Of a DNA stretch of 64,000 nt, positions 45,985 to 54,507 are shown piece after piece; the first letter of the stretch is position 1; each line of letters starts with the position of its first letter. The notes beneath the pieces were generated by a model. That model saw only the letters and a program-made list of their open reading frames with translations, was not told the origin of the DNA and searched no databases. Where the stretch lies: positions 434,001 to 498,000 of the forward strand of contig NZ_BAABBI010000001.1 in NCBI RefSeq assembly GCF_039537875.1, given 5' to 3'. The position numbers and the translations under genes were made by a program. The stretch is from Corallibacter vietnamensis (lineage in GTDB: Bacteria > Bacteroidota > Bacteroidia > Flavobacteriales > Flavobacteriaceae).

Positions 45985-47145
45985 CTAAAGAGTTCCTCTT
46001 TTTTCTTGTTCTCTTTCAATAGATTCAAACAAGGCTTTAAAATTTCCTGCTCCAAAACCGCGAGCTCCCATACGTTGAATAATTTCAAAAAACAATGTTG
46101 GTCTATCTTCAACTGGTTTTGTAAATATTTGTAATAAATAACCTTCTTCATCAGCATCTATCATAATACCTAAACCTTTTAGCTTTTCTATATCTTCACG
46201 AAGTTCGTGACTAAATTCATCTAATCGACCAGGAACCGCATCATAATATGCTTGTGGCGGATGTGATAAAAACTCAACACCTCTAGAACGTAAATCAGAA
46301 ACTGTTGATATGATATCATCTGTAGCAACGGCAATGTGCTGTACGCCTGAACCTTCGTAAAAATCTAAATATTCTTCAATTTGAGAACGTTTTTTACCTT
46401 CTGCAGGTTCGTTTATAGGGAACTTTATACGTCCGTTACCGTTACTCATTACTTTACTCATTAAAGCTGAATATTCTGTATGGATTTGCTTATCATCAAA
46501 CGATAAAAAGTTTACAAAGCCCATAACATCTTCATACCATTTTACCCATGTATTCATTTCGCCCCAGCCAACGTTACCTACCATGTGGTCTATGTATTTT
46601 AACCCTACTGATTCTGGATTATAATCTGATTCCCATTTAGTAAAACCAGGCATAAAGACGCCGTTGTAATTTTTACGTTCTACAAACATATGCACTGTTT
46701 CTCCATAGGTATAAATTCCTGCTCTTACTACTTCTCCAAATTCATCTTTTTCTACAGTTGGTTCCATATAAGATTTTGCGCCACGAGATGTAGTCTCCTC
46801 ATAAGCACTACGAGCATCTTCTACCCAAAGCGCTACAACTTTAACGCCATCGCCATGTTTTACAATATGGTCGTTTATTGGATGTTTAGAGTTTAATGGT
46901 GTTGTAAGAACTAATCTAATTTTATCTTGTTTTAACACATATGAAACTGTGTCTCTACTTCCTGTTTCTAATCCTTTGTATGCATAAGATTGAAACCCAA
47001 AAGCTGTTTTGTAAAAATGCGCTGCTTGTTTTGCATTTCCTACATAAAACTCAACATAATCTGTTCCTAATAGCGGAAGGAAATCTTCGGCTCCTTCAAA
47101 TATTTTTTCTAATCCGTAGTTTACTGATTTTATTTCTTTTGACAT
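45985..47145 (-). CDS. hppD: 4-hydroxyphenylpyruvate dioxygenase
   Basis: Converts 4-hydroxyphenylpyruvate to homogentisate, the second step of tyrosine breakdown. It has 386 residues in two vicinal-oxygen-chelate domains. The iron ligands are H187 (YIDHMVGNV), H270 (GVQHIAVATDDI) and E354 (LFFEIIQRMG). The C-terminal RMGARGFGAGNFKALFESIE lid is typical. Third gene after hmgA and a CCC-motif membrane protein gene, 5 nt from the latter. Confidence 0.97.
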   Translation of the reverse strand: MSKEIKSVNYGLEKIFEGAEDFLPLLGTDYVEFYVGNAKQAAHFYKTAFGFQSYAYKGLETGSRDTVSYVLKQDKIRLVLTTPLNSKHPINDHIVKHGDGVKVVALWVEDARSAYEETTSRGAKSYMEPTVEKDEFGEVVRAGIYTYGETVHMFVERKNYNGVFMPGFTKWESDYNPESVGLKYIDHMVGNVGWGEMNTWVKWYEDVMGFVNFLSFDDKQIHTEYSALMSKVMSNGNGRIKFPINEPAEGKKRSQIEEYLDFYEGSGVQHIAVATDDIISTVSDLRSRGVEFLSHPPQAYYDAVPGRLDEFSHELREDIEKLKGLGIMIDADEEGYLLQIFTKPVEDRPTLFFEIIQRMGARGFGAGNFKALFESIEREQEKRGTL

Positions 47146-47150
47146 AGTTG

Positions 47151-47642
47151 TTAATTTTCAATGTTATTGTGTTCGTTTAATGAATCTGATATTGAATCAG
47201 ATGTTATAACAGCATCTTCTTGATACTCATAAGTGTCGTAATCTTCATTATAAAGCGAGTCATAGGCTTCTTGAGAATACTCATACTCGTATTGGTACGT
47301 TGTGTTATTGTTATTATAAGCTTCCATAAATGCTGTTGATATAAGCGCACCATACACTACAAAATAAATAATGTATAAAACAGTTATTAGGCTGCTTATT
47401 ATTAAAGAAACTATATTTAAAATTTTAGCATTTTTTACGTTATTGTAGCTTTGAACTGAAAAACCATCAGGTGTTTCAATAAATAATTTTAAGCTTCTGT
47501 TTGCAGACACCAAACCTATAATGCTTAATGCCACACTCACTACAGAAAAGACTCCACAACAACATCCTAAAAAAACTAAAACAATAGCAATAATTCCTAA
47601 AATCAATGCTGATGAGTCTGCTGGTAACTTATTTTGATTCAC
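47151..47642 (-). CDS. CCC-motif membrane protein, 163 aa
   Basis: A small integral membrane protein with about two to three hydrophobic segments (10-50, 72-105). The first contains GCCCGVFSVVS, the cysteine triplet that gives the Bacteroidota family its name, and the second IISSLITVLYIIYFVVYG. The C-terminal tail is acidic and tyrosine-rich. Function unknown. It lies between hmgA (19 nt) and hppD (5 nt), so it is co-transcribed with tyrosine degradation. Confidence 0.8.
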   Translation of the reverse strand: MNQNKLPADSSALILGIIAIVLVFLGCCCGVFSVVSVALSIIGLVSANRSLKLFIETPDGFSVQSYNNVKNAKILNIVSLIISSLITVLYIIYFVVYGALISTAFMEAYNNNNTTYQYEYEYSQEAYDSLYNEDYDTYEYQEDAVITSDSISDSLNEHNNIEN

Positions 47643-47661
47643 GTATATTTATATTACTTTT

Positions 47662-48822
47662 TTATTTATCTAACCAAGATTTAAAATAATCTTCGTCTGC
47701 TATTTTTAAGGCATCTTCTGTTATTTGAAGCGGCTTAAAAGTATCAACCATTACAGCTAACTCATCTGTTTTTACTTTTCCGAGACTACGCTCTACAGCA
47801 CCTGGATGCGGACCATGTGGTATTCCTGCTGGATGCAAACTAATGTGTCCTGCATCTATATCATTTCGGCTCATAAAATCTCCATCTACATAATAAAGAA
47901 CCTCATCACTATCTATATTACTATGATTATATGGCGCAGGTATTGATTCTGGATGATAGTCATATAATCTTGGCACAAAACTACATACAACAAACGCATC
48001 TGTTTCAAAAGTTTGATGTACTGGAGGCGGCTGATGTATACGCCCAGTAATAGGTTCAAAATCATGAATTGAAAAAGCATACGGATAGTTATACCCATCA
48101 TAACCAACCACATCAAAAGGATGTGTTGCATAAACCATTTCAAAAATATCGTCTTGTTTTTTTACTTTGATTAAAAAATCGCCTTTTTCATTGTGGGTTT
48201 CAAGCTCTTCAGGCCTACGTAAATCACGCTCACAAAATGGTGAATGCTCTAACAACTGACCAAACCAGTTACGGTAACGTTTTGGCGTATAAATTGGCCT
48301 TTTAGATTCTACAATAAATAGTCTATTATCTTCGGTATCAAAATCTATTTTATAAATAATACCTCGTGGTACTAATAAATAATCACCGTATTTAAAATCT
48401 AAATTCCCCAGCATTGTACGTAGCTTACCAGTTCCTTTATGGATAAAAATAAGCTCATCTGCATCTGTATTTTTATAAAAATAGTCTCTTGTTGATTGCT
48501 TTGGTGCAGCAAGTATTATACTACAGTCACTATTAGTAAGCACTGTTTTTCTGCTTTCTAAATAATCGTTTTCTTGTGGTACTTGAAACCCTTTTAAACG
48601 ATATGATTGTATACTATTTGCCTTTGCAATTTTTGGCGCAACACTATATTGCTTTTTTATTTCTTTTACTTGTGTTGGTCTGTGCTCATGATAGCTATTT
48701 GTTGACATACCGTCAAAACCAATGGTTCCAAATAATTGCTCACTATACAGGCTTCCGTCAGGCTTTCTAAACTGTGTATGCCTTTTTGGAGGGATGTTTC
48801 CTAGTTTATGATAAAATGGCAT
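47662..48822 (-). CDS. hmgA: Homogentisate 1,2-dioxygenase
   Basis: Opens the ring of homogentisate to maleylacetoacetate. It has 386 residues, shorter than the roughly 430-residue proteobacterial/eukaryotic enzyme but usual for Bacteroidota. The cupin core includes GDYLLVPRGIIYKIDFD, and the iron-binding C-terminal part includes PPPVHQTFETDAFVVCSFVPR and ISLHPAGIPHGPHPGA. First gene of an operon with hppD. The 235-base upstream region carries palindromes and a candidate promoter. Confidence 0.95.
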   Translation of the reverse strand: MPFYHKLGNIPPKRHTQFRKPDGSLYSEQLFGTIGFDGMSTNSYHEHRPTQVKEIKKQYSVAPKIAKANSIQSYRLKGFQVPQENDYLESRKTVLTNSDCSIILAAPKQSTRDYFYKNTDADELIFIHKGTGKLRTMLGNLDFKYGDYLLVPRGIIYKIDFDTEDNRLFIVESKRPIYTPKRYRNWFGQLLEHSPFCERDLRRPEELETHNEKGDFLIKVKKQDDIFEMVYATHPFDVVGYDGYNYPYAFSIHDFEPITGRIHQPPPVHQTFETDAFVVCSFVPRLYDYHPESIPAPYNHSNIDSDEVLYYVDGDFMSRNDIDAGHISLHPAGIPHGPHPGAVERSLGKVKTDELAVMVDTFKPLQITEDALKIADEDYFKSWLDK

Positions 48823-48837
48823 TGCTTAAAATTATTG

Positions 48838-48864
48838 TTTAGTTTTCAACTAAAAACACGTGTT
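48838..48864. repeat. Two adjacent inverted repeats in the hmgA leader
   Basis: TTTAGTT/AACTAAA (48838-48844 and 48848-48854, 3-nt loop) directly abuts the 10-nt palindrome AACACGTGTT (48855-48864). Both lie between the candidate promoter and the hmgA ATG, so they could act in DNA or in the mRNA leader. Confidence 0.45.
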
Positions 48865-48899
48865 ATTGCTTTTATTTAAAAACTTAATTACTAAAGTAT

Positions 48900-48907
48900 T
48901 AAAGGTA
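48900..48907 (-). promoter_or_regulatory. Candidate -7 box of hmgA
   Basis: TACCTTTA on the minus strand (one mismatch to TAnnTTTG), giving a leader of about 74 nt. A perfect 18-nt palindrome begins 13 nt further upstream. Confidence 0.35.
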
Positions 48908-48920
48908 CAAATTAATAAGG

Positions 48921-48938
48921 TTTCTGCTTAAGCAGAAA
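48921..48938. promoter_or_regulatory. Perfect 18-nt palindrome upstream of hmgA (candidate operator)
   Basis: TTTCTGCTTAAGCAGAAA is a perfect, uninterrupted palindrome with more G/C than its surroundings. It covers the expected -33 region of the candidate hmgA promoter, a usual place for a dimeric regulator. Confidence 0.55.
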
Positions 48939-49045
48939 TTAGAAAATTGCTGTTTATTCTGGATTTCTTTTGATAAGAAATTGAAGGTGTGATAATAAAT
49001 CGATCCAAAAATGTTTCATAATTCAACAAATATCGGAAAATTTTA

Positions 49046-49061
49046 TTGATTTCGAAATCAA
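49046..49061. repeat. 16-nt palindrome at the end of the patatin gene
   Basis: TTGATTTCGAAATCAA is a perfect palindrome that includes the stop codon of the minus-strand patatin gene. It could form a short hairpin, but only a weak T-rich stretch follows, so it is at best a poor terminator. Confidence 0.35.
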
Positions 49062-51289
49062 AACCAAAAACCTAAATTAAAAAAGAATAGTCCGCGTTTT
49101 GTTTCTGGCGACCAAGTATATTTTGCTTCAATTGGCCCTAAAAAGGTTTCAATACCATAACCTAGAGCATAGCCTGTATAATCTGGTGACGAAAACCAAT
49201 TTCCGGTACTAAAAAGATTGTCTTCTATATTTGCGAAATTTGCCGCTATATTAACATGATTTTTTTTAAAGATTTCATAGTCTACATTTATTAATGCTTT
49301 TACAAAACTATTGCCTTGCAGGGAAACAAAATCATACCCTAGAAAAGGCAAGAAATTGTTTATAAACTTATTTCCATATCCACCTAAAACAAAATTAAGA
49401 TATTGGTTATCATTCTCTCCTATTGTAAAGCCTCCGTCTGCTATTAAGTTTACTGTTAAGGCTGGCGTTATACTTTTTGCATATCCAAGAGTTGCTTTTC
49501 CTATTGAAAATTCTGAAAAGTTGTTGTTATAATCAGAGGAATATAGATATAAATGAAAATCTCCTTCAAAAAACAATCCTTCGTCAGGAAAGTATTTATT
49601 ATTGTATGTGTCTAACTTAAGCTTTCCATATAAACTTAAATAATCACTGTTTTCAAAGACTGTTTCTTCAGCTGTTGCTTGTCTTAATATAGTTTCTGAC
49701 TCTAGGATTAGTTTTTTATGTTCTGCTCCTAAAACTAAAGCAAAGTCTTTTCTAAATAATGTTTGCAAGTAAAGCTGGTTTGTAAAATCGTTTAGCTCTA
49801 CTTCTAACTTGTTTACACCTAAAGTTGCAAGCTCTTGATCTGACAGCAATGCTGATGATTGAATATTTTTTTTAAATTGATTATATCTAGAATGAAAACC
49901 AATACTCCAGTAAAATCCTTTATCGATATAGTAATCAAAGTTGTATCGTAAATTATCTCCTAAAATAAAATCTATAGAAGTAACATCATTTTTAAATAAA
50001 AGTTGTTTTCGTGTAAAATTTACTAATGCGGCACTTTTATACAAATCATCATAATGAACACCTAACTTAAAAAATGTTTTTTTGTCAGACTCTTTTACTC
50101 TAAAAAACAAGTCATAACCTTCTTTGTTTATAGATGGTTTTAATTGATGAACTACGCTTTGAAAGTTATTGGTTGCCGCAAGATTATTTACTCCATCTAC
50201 CAAGGTGGTATATTTTATTTTTTCATCTTGTTTAAACTTTAATTTTCCTAAAACATAAGCTCGTGTATATTTTTCATTTCCGCTAACTACAATTGCGTTT
50301 ATCTTAATACTATCAATAGCTTTTATAGACTGTTCTTTTTGATTTTTGGCAACCTGCATTGAGGCTATTTTTTTTAGAGCATCAATTTCTTTTACGGTGG
50401 CTTTTTCTCCGTTTTCAATTATTTGCCTTCCTGCATCAAAGGATATAACGGTGTAGTCTGAAATATCAGGTTTAATATAAACATCTGTTTTTTTAGACTT
50501 TTCTATCATATCATTAATTGTGCGGTAATTATTAATTTGGAGAAGGATATCTGGAGCAGATTTAAGCTCGTCGCGTGTAGCTAAACCATCTTGTACATCT
50601 ACACCTATTATTATATCCATGCCCTTTGCTTTAAGCTCATCAATAGGGTAATTGTTTACAACGCCACCATCTATTAAAATTTGGTCATCAATAATTACTG
50701 GTTGAAAAAGCGACGGAAATGCACCACTTGCTGTTATGGCTTGCGGCAAACTTCCTTTATCTAAAACAACAGGCTTACCTGTTTCAACATTTGTTGCTAT
50801 GCAGAAAAATGGTATTGGCAGTTTACTAAAGTCATCTATATCACAAACGTGAAGTGTTAATTTAGATAAAAGACTTAATGTGTTTTGCCCTCTAGAAAGT
50901 GCCGATGGTAATTTTATTTTAAAATCATCAAATGGTAATGTAACGGCATATTTTTCGGAGTTATCACGCTCATAAAAAGTTTTTGATGCCCTAGGCAAGT
51001 CATCGTTTATTATTTTATCAAAGTCTACATCTCTAAAAATTGAATCTATATCTTTTCCTGAATATCCAGCCGCATATAATGATCCTATAATAGCTCCCAT
51101 ACTTGTACCAGCAACATAATCTACTCGAATTCCTAAACTATCAATAACTTTTAATGTTCCTATATGAGCGAGTCCTTTTGCACCACCACCACTTAAAACC
51201 AAACCAACCTTTACATCTTGTTTTTCATTGCTTTGTGATTGCACTGAAAAACACAACAAAATGCTTATGACTAATATTATATGCTTCAT
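49058..51289 (-). CDS. Patatin-like phospholipase fused to POTRA and BamA-like barrel
   Basis: A 743-residue exported protein (signal peptide ending SVQSQS). The patatin domain (about 26-300) has the oxyanion loop GGGAKG (34-39), nucleophile S63 in GTSMG and D207 in DGGVVNNYP, so the Ser-Asp dyad is intact. A POTRA-like segment (about 325-395) and an Omp85-type barrel ending FFFNLGFWF follow. This is the PlpD-like type Vd arrangement: a lipolytic domain linked to its own outer-membrane barrel. Its start overlaps the uvrC stop by 1 nt. Confidence 0.92.
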   Translation of the reverse strand: MKHIILVISILLCFSVQSQSNEKQDVKVGLVLSGGGAKGLAHIGTLKVIDSLGIRVDYVAGTSMGAIIGSLYAAGYSGKDIDSIFRDVDFDKIINDDLPRASKTFYERDNSEKYAVTLPFDDFKIKLPSALSRGQNTLSLLSKLTLHVCDIDDFSKLPIPFFCIATNVETGKPVVLDKGSLPQAITASGAFPSLFQPVIIDDQILIDGGVVNNYPIDELKAKGMDIIIGVDVQDGLATRDELKSAPDILLQINNYRTINDMIEKSKKTDVYIKPDISDYTVISFDAGRQIIENGEKATVKEIDALKKIASMQVAKNQKEQSIKAIDSIKINAIVVSGNEKYTRAYVLGKLKFKQDEKIKYTTLVDGVNNLAATNNFQSVVHQLKPSINKEGYDLFFRVKESDKKTFFKLGVHYDDLYKSAALVNFTRKQLLFKNDVTSIDFILGDNLRYNFDYYIDKGFYWSIGFHSRYNQFKKNIQSSALLSDQELATLGVNKLEVELNDFTNQLYLQTLFRKDFALVLGAEHKKLILESETILRQATAEETVFENSDYLSLYGKLKLDTYNNKYFPDEGLFFEGDFHLYLYSSDYNNNFSEFSIGKATLGYAKSITPALTVNLIADGGFTIGENDNQYLNFVLGGYGNKFINNFLPFLGYDFVSLQGNSFVKALINVDYEIFKKNHVNIAANFANIEDNLFSTGNWFSSPDYTGYALGYGIETFLGPIEAKYTWSPETKRGLFFFNLGFWF

Positions 51290-53079
51290 TATTTATGAAA
51301 GTAATTATATATTTTATTTGCTTTAGAGTTACCCACAACATCTTCTAACTCATCAAGCTTTGCATTTGCAACACGTTTTGCTGACTTAAATGTTTTAAGC
51401 AATTCTACAATTGTTTTTTCTCCAACTCCTGGAATGGTTTCTAACTCTGTGTTTAATGCTGATTTGCTTCGTCTGTTTCTATGATGTTCTATTCCAAAAC
51501 GATGCGCCTCATTACGTAATTGTTGAATCACTTTTAGAGTTTCACTTTTTTTATCTAAATATAAGGGAATTGGATCATCTGGGTAAAATAATTCTTCTAA
51601 ACGTTTAGCAATTCCGATAATGGCTATTTTTCCTCTTAAGTTTAAAACATCTAAACTTTTTAACGCTGATGACAATTGCCCTTTTCCTCCATCTATAATA
51701 ATAAGTTGTGGTAATGGTTTGTCTTCATCTAGCAAACGTTTGTAACGCCTGTAAACAACCTCTTCCATTGAAGCAAAATCATCTGGACCTTCAACGGTTT
51801 TTATATTAAAATGACGATAATCCTTTTTACTTGGCTTCCCATTTTTAAAAACCACACAAGCTGCTACTGGATTTGTTCCTTGAATGTTAGAGTTATCAAA
51901 ACACTCTATATGCCTAGGCTCTTCATGTAGTCTTAAATCAGCTTTCATTTGCGCCATGATTCTATTGGCATGCCTATCTGGATCTACAATTTTTACTTGC
52001 TTAAGCTGTTCCAACCTATAATACTTGGCATTTCTTAAAGATAAATCTAGAATATGCTTTTTATCACCAAGTTTAGGAACAGTAACTTTTACACTTTTTC
52101 CAAGGTCAACTTTAAAAGGCACATAAATCTCTCTTGATTTTGAATTAAAGCGTTGTCTTAATTCGGTTATTGCAAGCTCAAGTAATTCGGCATCTGTTTC
52201 TTGAAGCTTTTTTTTAATCTCCATAGTATGCGACCTAATTATAGAACCGTATGAAACTTGCAAAAAGTTTATATATCCATAACTCTCATCACTCACAATA
52301 GTAAACACATCTACATTACTTATTTTAGGGTTTACTATAGTAGATTTTGCCTGGTAATTTTCTAAAACCTCTATCTTTTCTTTTATTTTTTGAGCCTCTT
52401 CAAATTGTAAATCTTCGGCATAGGTTTTCATTTGGTGTTTAAAACCAGAAAGGGAATCTTTAAAGTTTCCTTTTAAAATTTCTTTTATAGACGCAATGTT
52501 GTTATGATAAGAAACCTCTGTCTCGTAGCCTTCACAAGGACCTTTGCAGTTTCCTAAATGATATTCTAAACAAACTTTGTATTTTCCTACATCTATTTTT
52601 TCTTGAGCTAAATCATAATTACATGTGCGCAGCTGAAACAAACCTCTTATTAAATCTAATAATGTAGATACGGTTTTCATGCTAGTGTAAGGCCCAAAAT
52701 ATTCAGAACCATCTTTAAACACACGCCTGGTAGAAAATACTCTAGGAAAACGTTCGTTTTTTACACAAATCCAAGGATAGGATTTATCATCCTTAAGCAT
52801 CACATTGTAACGCGGCTGATATTTTTTTATAAGGTTATTCTCAAGCAACAAAGCATCTGTTTCGGTATCAACAACAATATGCTTTATATCTGCAATTTTT
52901 TTTACAAGCACTTTTGTCTTGCCATAATCGTGCTGTTTATTAAAATAAGAACTTACTCTTTTTTTTAAATTTTTAGCTTTTCCTACGTACAAAATCTTTC
53001 CGTCAGCATCATAATACTGATAGACACCTGGAAGGTTTGGCAAGGTTTTTAATTGAATATCTAAAGCCGTTTTACTCAT
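51289..53079 (-). CDS. uvrC: Excinuclease ABC subunit C
   Basis: Makes both incisions in nucleotide-excision repair with UvrA and UvrB. It has 596 residues. The GIY-YIG domain is at the N-terminus (about 12-95, GVYQYYDADGKILYVGKAKNLKKR). A cysteine-rich linker contains CLEYHLGNCKGPCEGY. A UVR segment for UvrB binding (about 205-240) precedes the RNase H-like nuclease (ECFDNSNIQGTNPVA, IIDGGKGQL) and the C-terminal helix-hairpin-helix (IPGVGEKTIVELLKTF). The -7 box TACCTTTG ends 5 nt before the ATG. Confidence 0.97.
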   Translation of the reverse strand: MSKTALDIQLKTLPNLPGVYQYYDADGKILYVGKAKNLKKRVSSYFNKQHDYGKTKVLVKKIADIKHIVVDTETDALLLENNLIKKYQPRYNVMLKDDKSYPWICVKNERFPRVFSTRRVFKDGSEYFGPYTSMKTVSTLLDLIRGLFQLRTCNYDLAQEKIDVGKYKVCLEYHLGNCKGPCEGYETEVSYHNNIASIKEILKGNFKDSLSGFKHQMKTYAEDLQFEEAQKIKEKIEVLENYQAKSTIVNPKISNVDVFTIVSDESYGYINFLQVSYGSIIRSHTMEIKKKLQETDAELLELAITELRQRFNSKSREIYVPFKVDLGKSVKVTVPKLGDKKHILDLSLRNAKYYRLEQLKQVKIVDPDRHANRIMAQMKADLRLHEEPRHIECFDNSNIQGTNPVAACVVFKNGKPSKKDYRHFNIKTVEGPDDFASMEEVVYRRYKRLLDEDKPLPQLIIIDGGKGQLSSALKSLDVLNLRGKIAIIGIAKRLEELFYPDDPIPLYLDKKSETLKVIQQLRNEAHRFGIEHHRNRRSKSALNTELETIPGVGEKTIVELLKTFKSAKRVANAKLDELEDVVGNSKANKIYNYFHK

Positions 53080-53084
53080 TCTTC

Positions 53085-53092
53085 CAAAGGTA
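53085..53092 (-). promoter_or_regulatory. -7 box of uvrC, 5 nt from the ATG
   Basis: TACCTTTG on the minus strand, a perfect TAnnTTTG, ends 5 nt before the start codon, predicting a leaderless transcript. Confidence 0.45.
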
Positions 53093-53210
53093 ATTATTTT
53101 AATTTTTTAGGTTGAATTTTGTAGGGTTAAATCTTTTTAAATTTTAATAAAAAATAATTTTTTAGAATTGCTAATTCACTACATTGCGCCACTTTTTTTT
53201 AAAACAGTAT

Positions 53211-53636
53211 ATGAAGAAAAAAACTATTGGAAGAGTTGATAAAATTGACTTTCCTACACTAGATTTATACAATATAGATGTAAAAATAGATACAGGTGCA
53301 TACACATCTGCAATACATTGTTCTCAAATTGTTGAAAAAGACAGCATGCTATTTTGCACCTTTCATAGTGAAGGGCATGCTAACTTTAATAGTATTGAAA
53401 TTATTTTTGATGATTATTCAAGAACCGATGTAAAAAGTAGCAATGGTTTTAAAGAGAATCGTTTTAAAATAAAATCTGACGTGATATTTTTTGGTAAAAC
53501 ATATAAGATTAACTTAACTTTAAGCACTAGAGACGACATGAAATTTCCGGTGCTTATTGGCAGACAATTTTTAAGCAAAAAATTTCTAGTAGATGTAGAT
53601 CTCCAAAATTTATCATTTAACGCAACACAACCATGA
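53211..53636 (+). CDS. RimB-like retropepsin-fold protease (ATP-dependent zinc protease family)
   Basis: A 141-residue protein from the ATG at 53211; an in-frame TTG at 53184 is less likely. KIDTGAYTSAIH (D27) matches the aspartic-protease-like DTGA loop, and PVLIGRQFL is the second conserved block. The family (DUF785, once called ATP-dependent zinc proteases) is often encoded beside RimK. In Pseudomonas its RimB member trims poly-glutamate tails that RimK adds to ribosomal protein S6. The stop overlaps the rimK start by 4 nt (ATGA), so the pair is translationally coupled. Confidence 0.87.
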   Translation: MKKKTIGRVDKIDFPTLDLYNIDVKIDTGAYTSAIHCSQIVEKDSMLFCTFHSEGHANFNSIEIIFDDYSRTDVKSSNGFKENRFKIKSDVIFFGKTYKINLTLSTRDDMKFPVLIGRQFLSKKFLVDVDLQNLSFNATQP

Positions 53637-54505
53637 ATATAGTCATTCTATCAAGGAATACACATTTATACTCAACGCAACGTCTTATAGAAGAAGGCGA
53701 AAAAAGAGGACACAAAGTAGAGGTTATAGATCCTCTTAAATGTGATATCATTATAGAAAAAGAAAAACCAACTATATATTACAAAGATAGATATCTTGAT
53801 TATGTAGACGCCATTATACCTAGGATTGGCGCCTCTGTAACATTTTATGGCTGTGCTGTTGTAAGACAGTTTGAAATGATGAATGTATTTACAATTTGCA
53901 CCTCTGATGCCATACAAAGATCTCGAGATAAACTTCGCAGTTTACAACGCTTAAGTAAAGCAGGTATTGGTATGCCAAAAACTGTATTTACAAACTATTC
54001 AAGAGATGTAGAAGAAGTTATAAACCACGTTGGTGGCGTACCTGTTATTATAAAACTTTTAGAAGGCACACAAGGATTAGGCGTTGTACTTGCTGAAACA
54101 AAAAACGCAGCCGAATCTGTACTAGAAGCCTTTAATGGACTTGAGGCTCGCGTAATAGTTCAAGAGTTTATTAAAGAAGCAAAAGGTGCTGATTTAAGAG
54201 CGCTTGTTGTTGACGGACATGTTGTTGGGGCTATGAAACGCCAAGGTAAAGATGGCGAATTTCGATCTAACTTACACAGAGGCGGAACCGCAGAAATTGT
54301 AAAATTAAGCGAAGCCGAATTAAGATTAGCCATGCAAGCATCTAGAGCCTTAAAACTTCCTGTTTGTGGTGTAGACATGTTACAATCTGATCGTGGTCCT
54401 TTACTATTAGAAGTAAACTCAACACCTGGATTAGAAGGTATTGAAGGTGCTACCGGAAAAAATATTGCTAAAGCAATAATAACCTATATAGAACGAAACA
54501 AATAA
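53633..54505 (+). CDS. rimK: RimK-family ATP-grasp alpha-L-glutamate ligase
   Basis: Adds glutamate to the C-terminus of ribosomal protein S6 (RpsF) in characterised bacteria. It has 290 residues. The N-terminal domain includes DAIIPRIGASVTFYG; the ATP-grasp part has VIIKLLEGTQGLGVVLA, the RALVVDGHVVGAMKR stretch, EFRSNLHRGG and the metal-binding GVDMLQSDRGPLLLEVNSTPG. It overlaps the RimB-like gene by 4 nt and precedes the AstE-like gene by 2 nt. Confidence 0.93.
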   Translation: MNIVILSRNTHLYSTQRLIEEGEKRGHKVEVIDPLKCDIIIEKEKPTIYYKDRYLDYVDAIIPRIGASVTFYGCAVVRQFEMMNVFTICTSDAIQRSRDKLRSLQRLSKAGIGMPKTVFTNYSRDVEEVINHVGGVPVIIKLLEGTQGLGVVLAETKNAAESVLEAFNGLEARVIVQEFIKEAKGADLRALVVDGHVVGAMKRQGKDGEFRSNLHRGGTAEIVKLSEAELRLAMQASRALKLPVCGVDMLQSDRGPLLLEVNSTPGLEGIEGATGKNIAKAIITYIERNK

Positions 54506-54507
54506 GT

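Noticed and set aside
45909..46157. Open frame at the end of hppD
   Set aside because: It overlaps hppD in another frame and covers the terminator hairpin; a shadow of the real gene.
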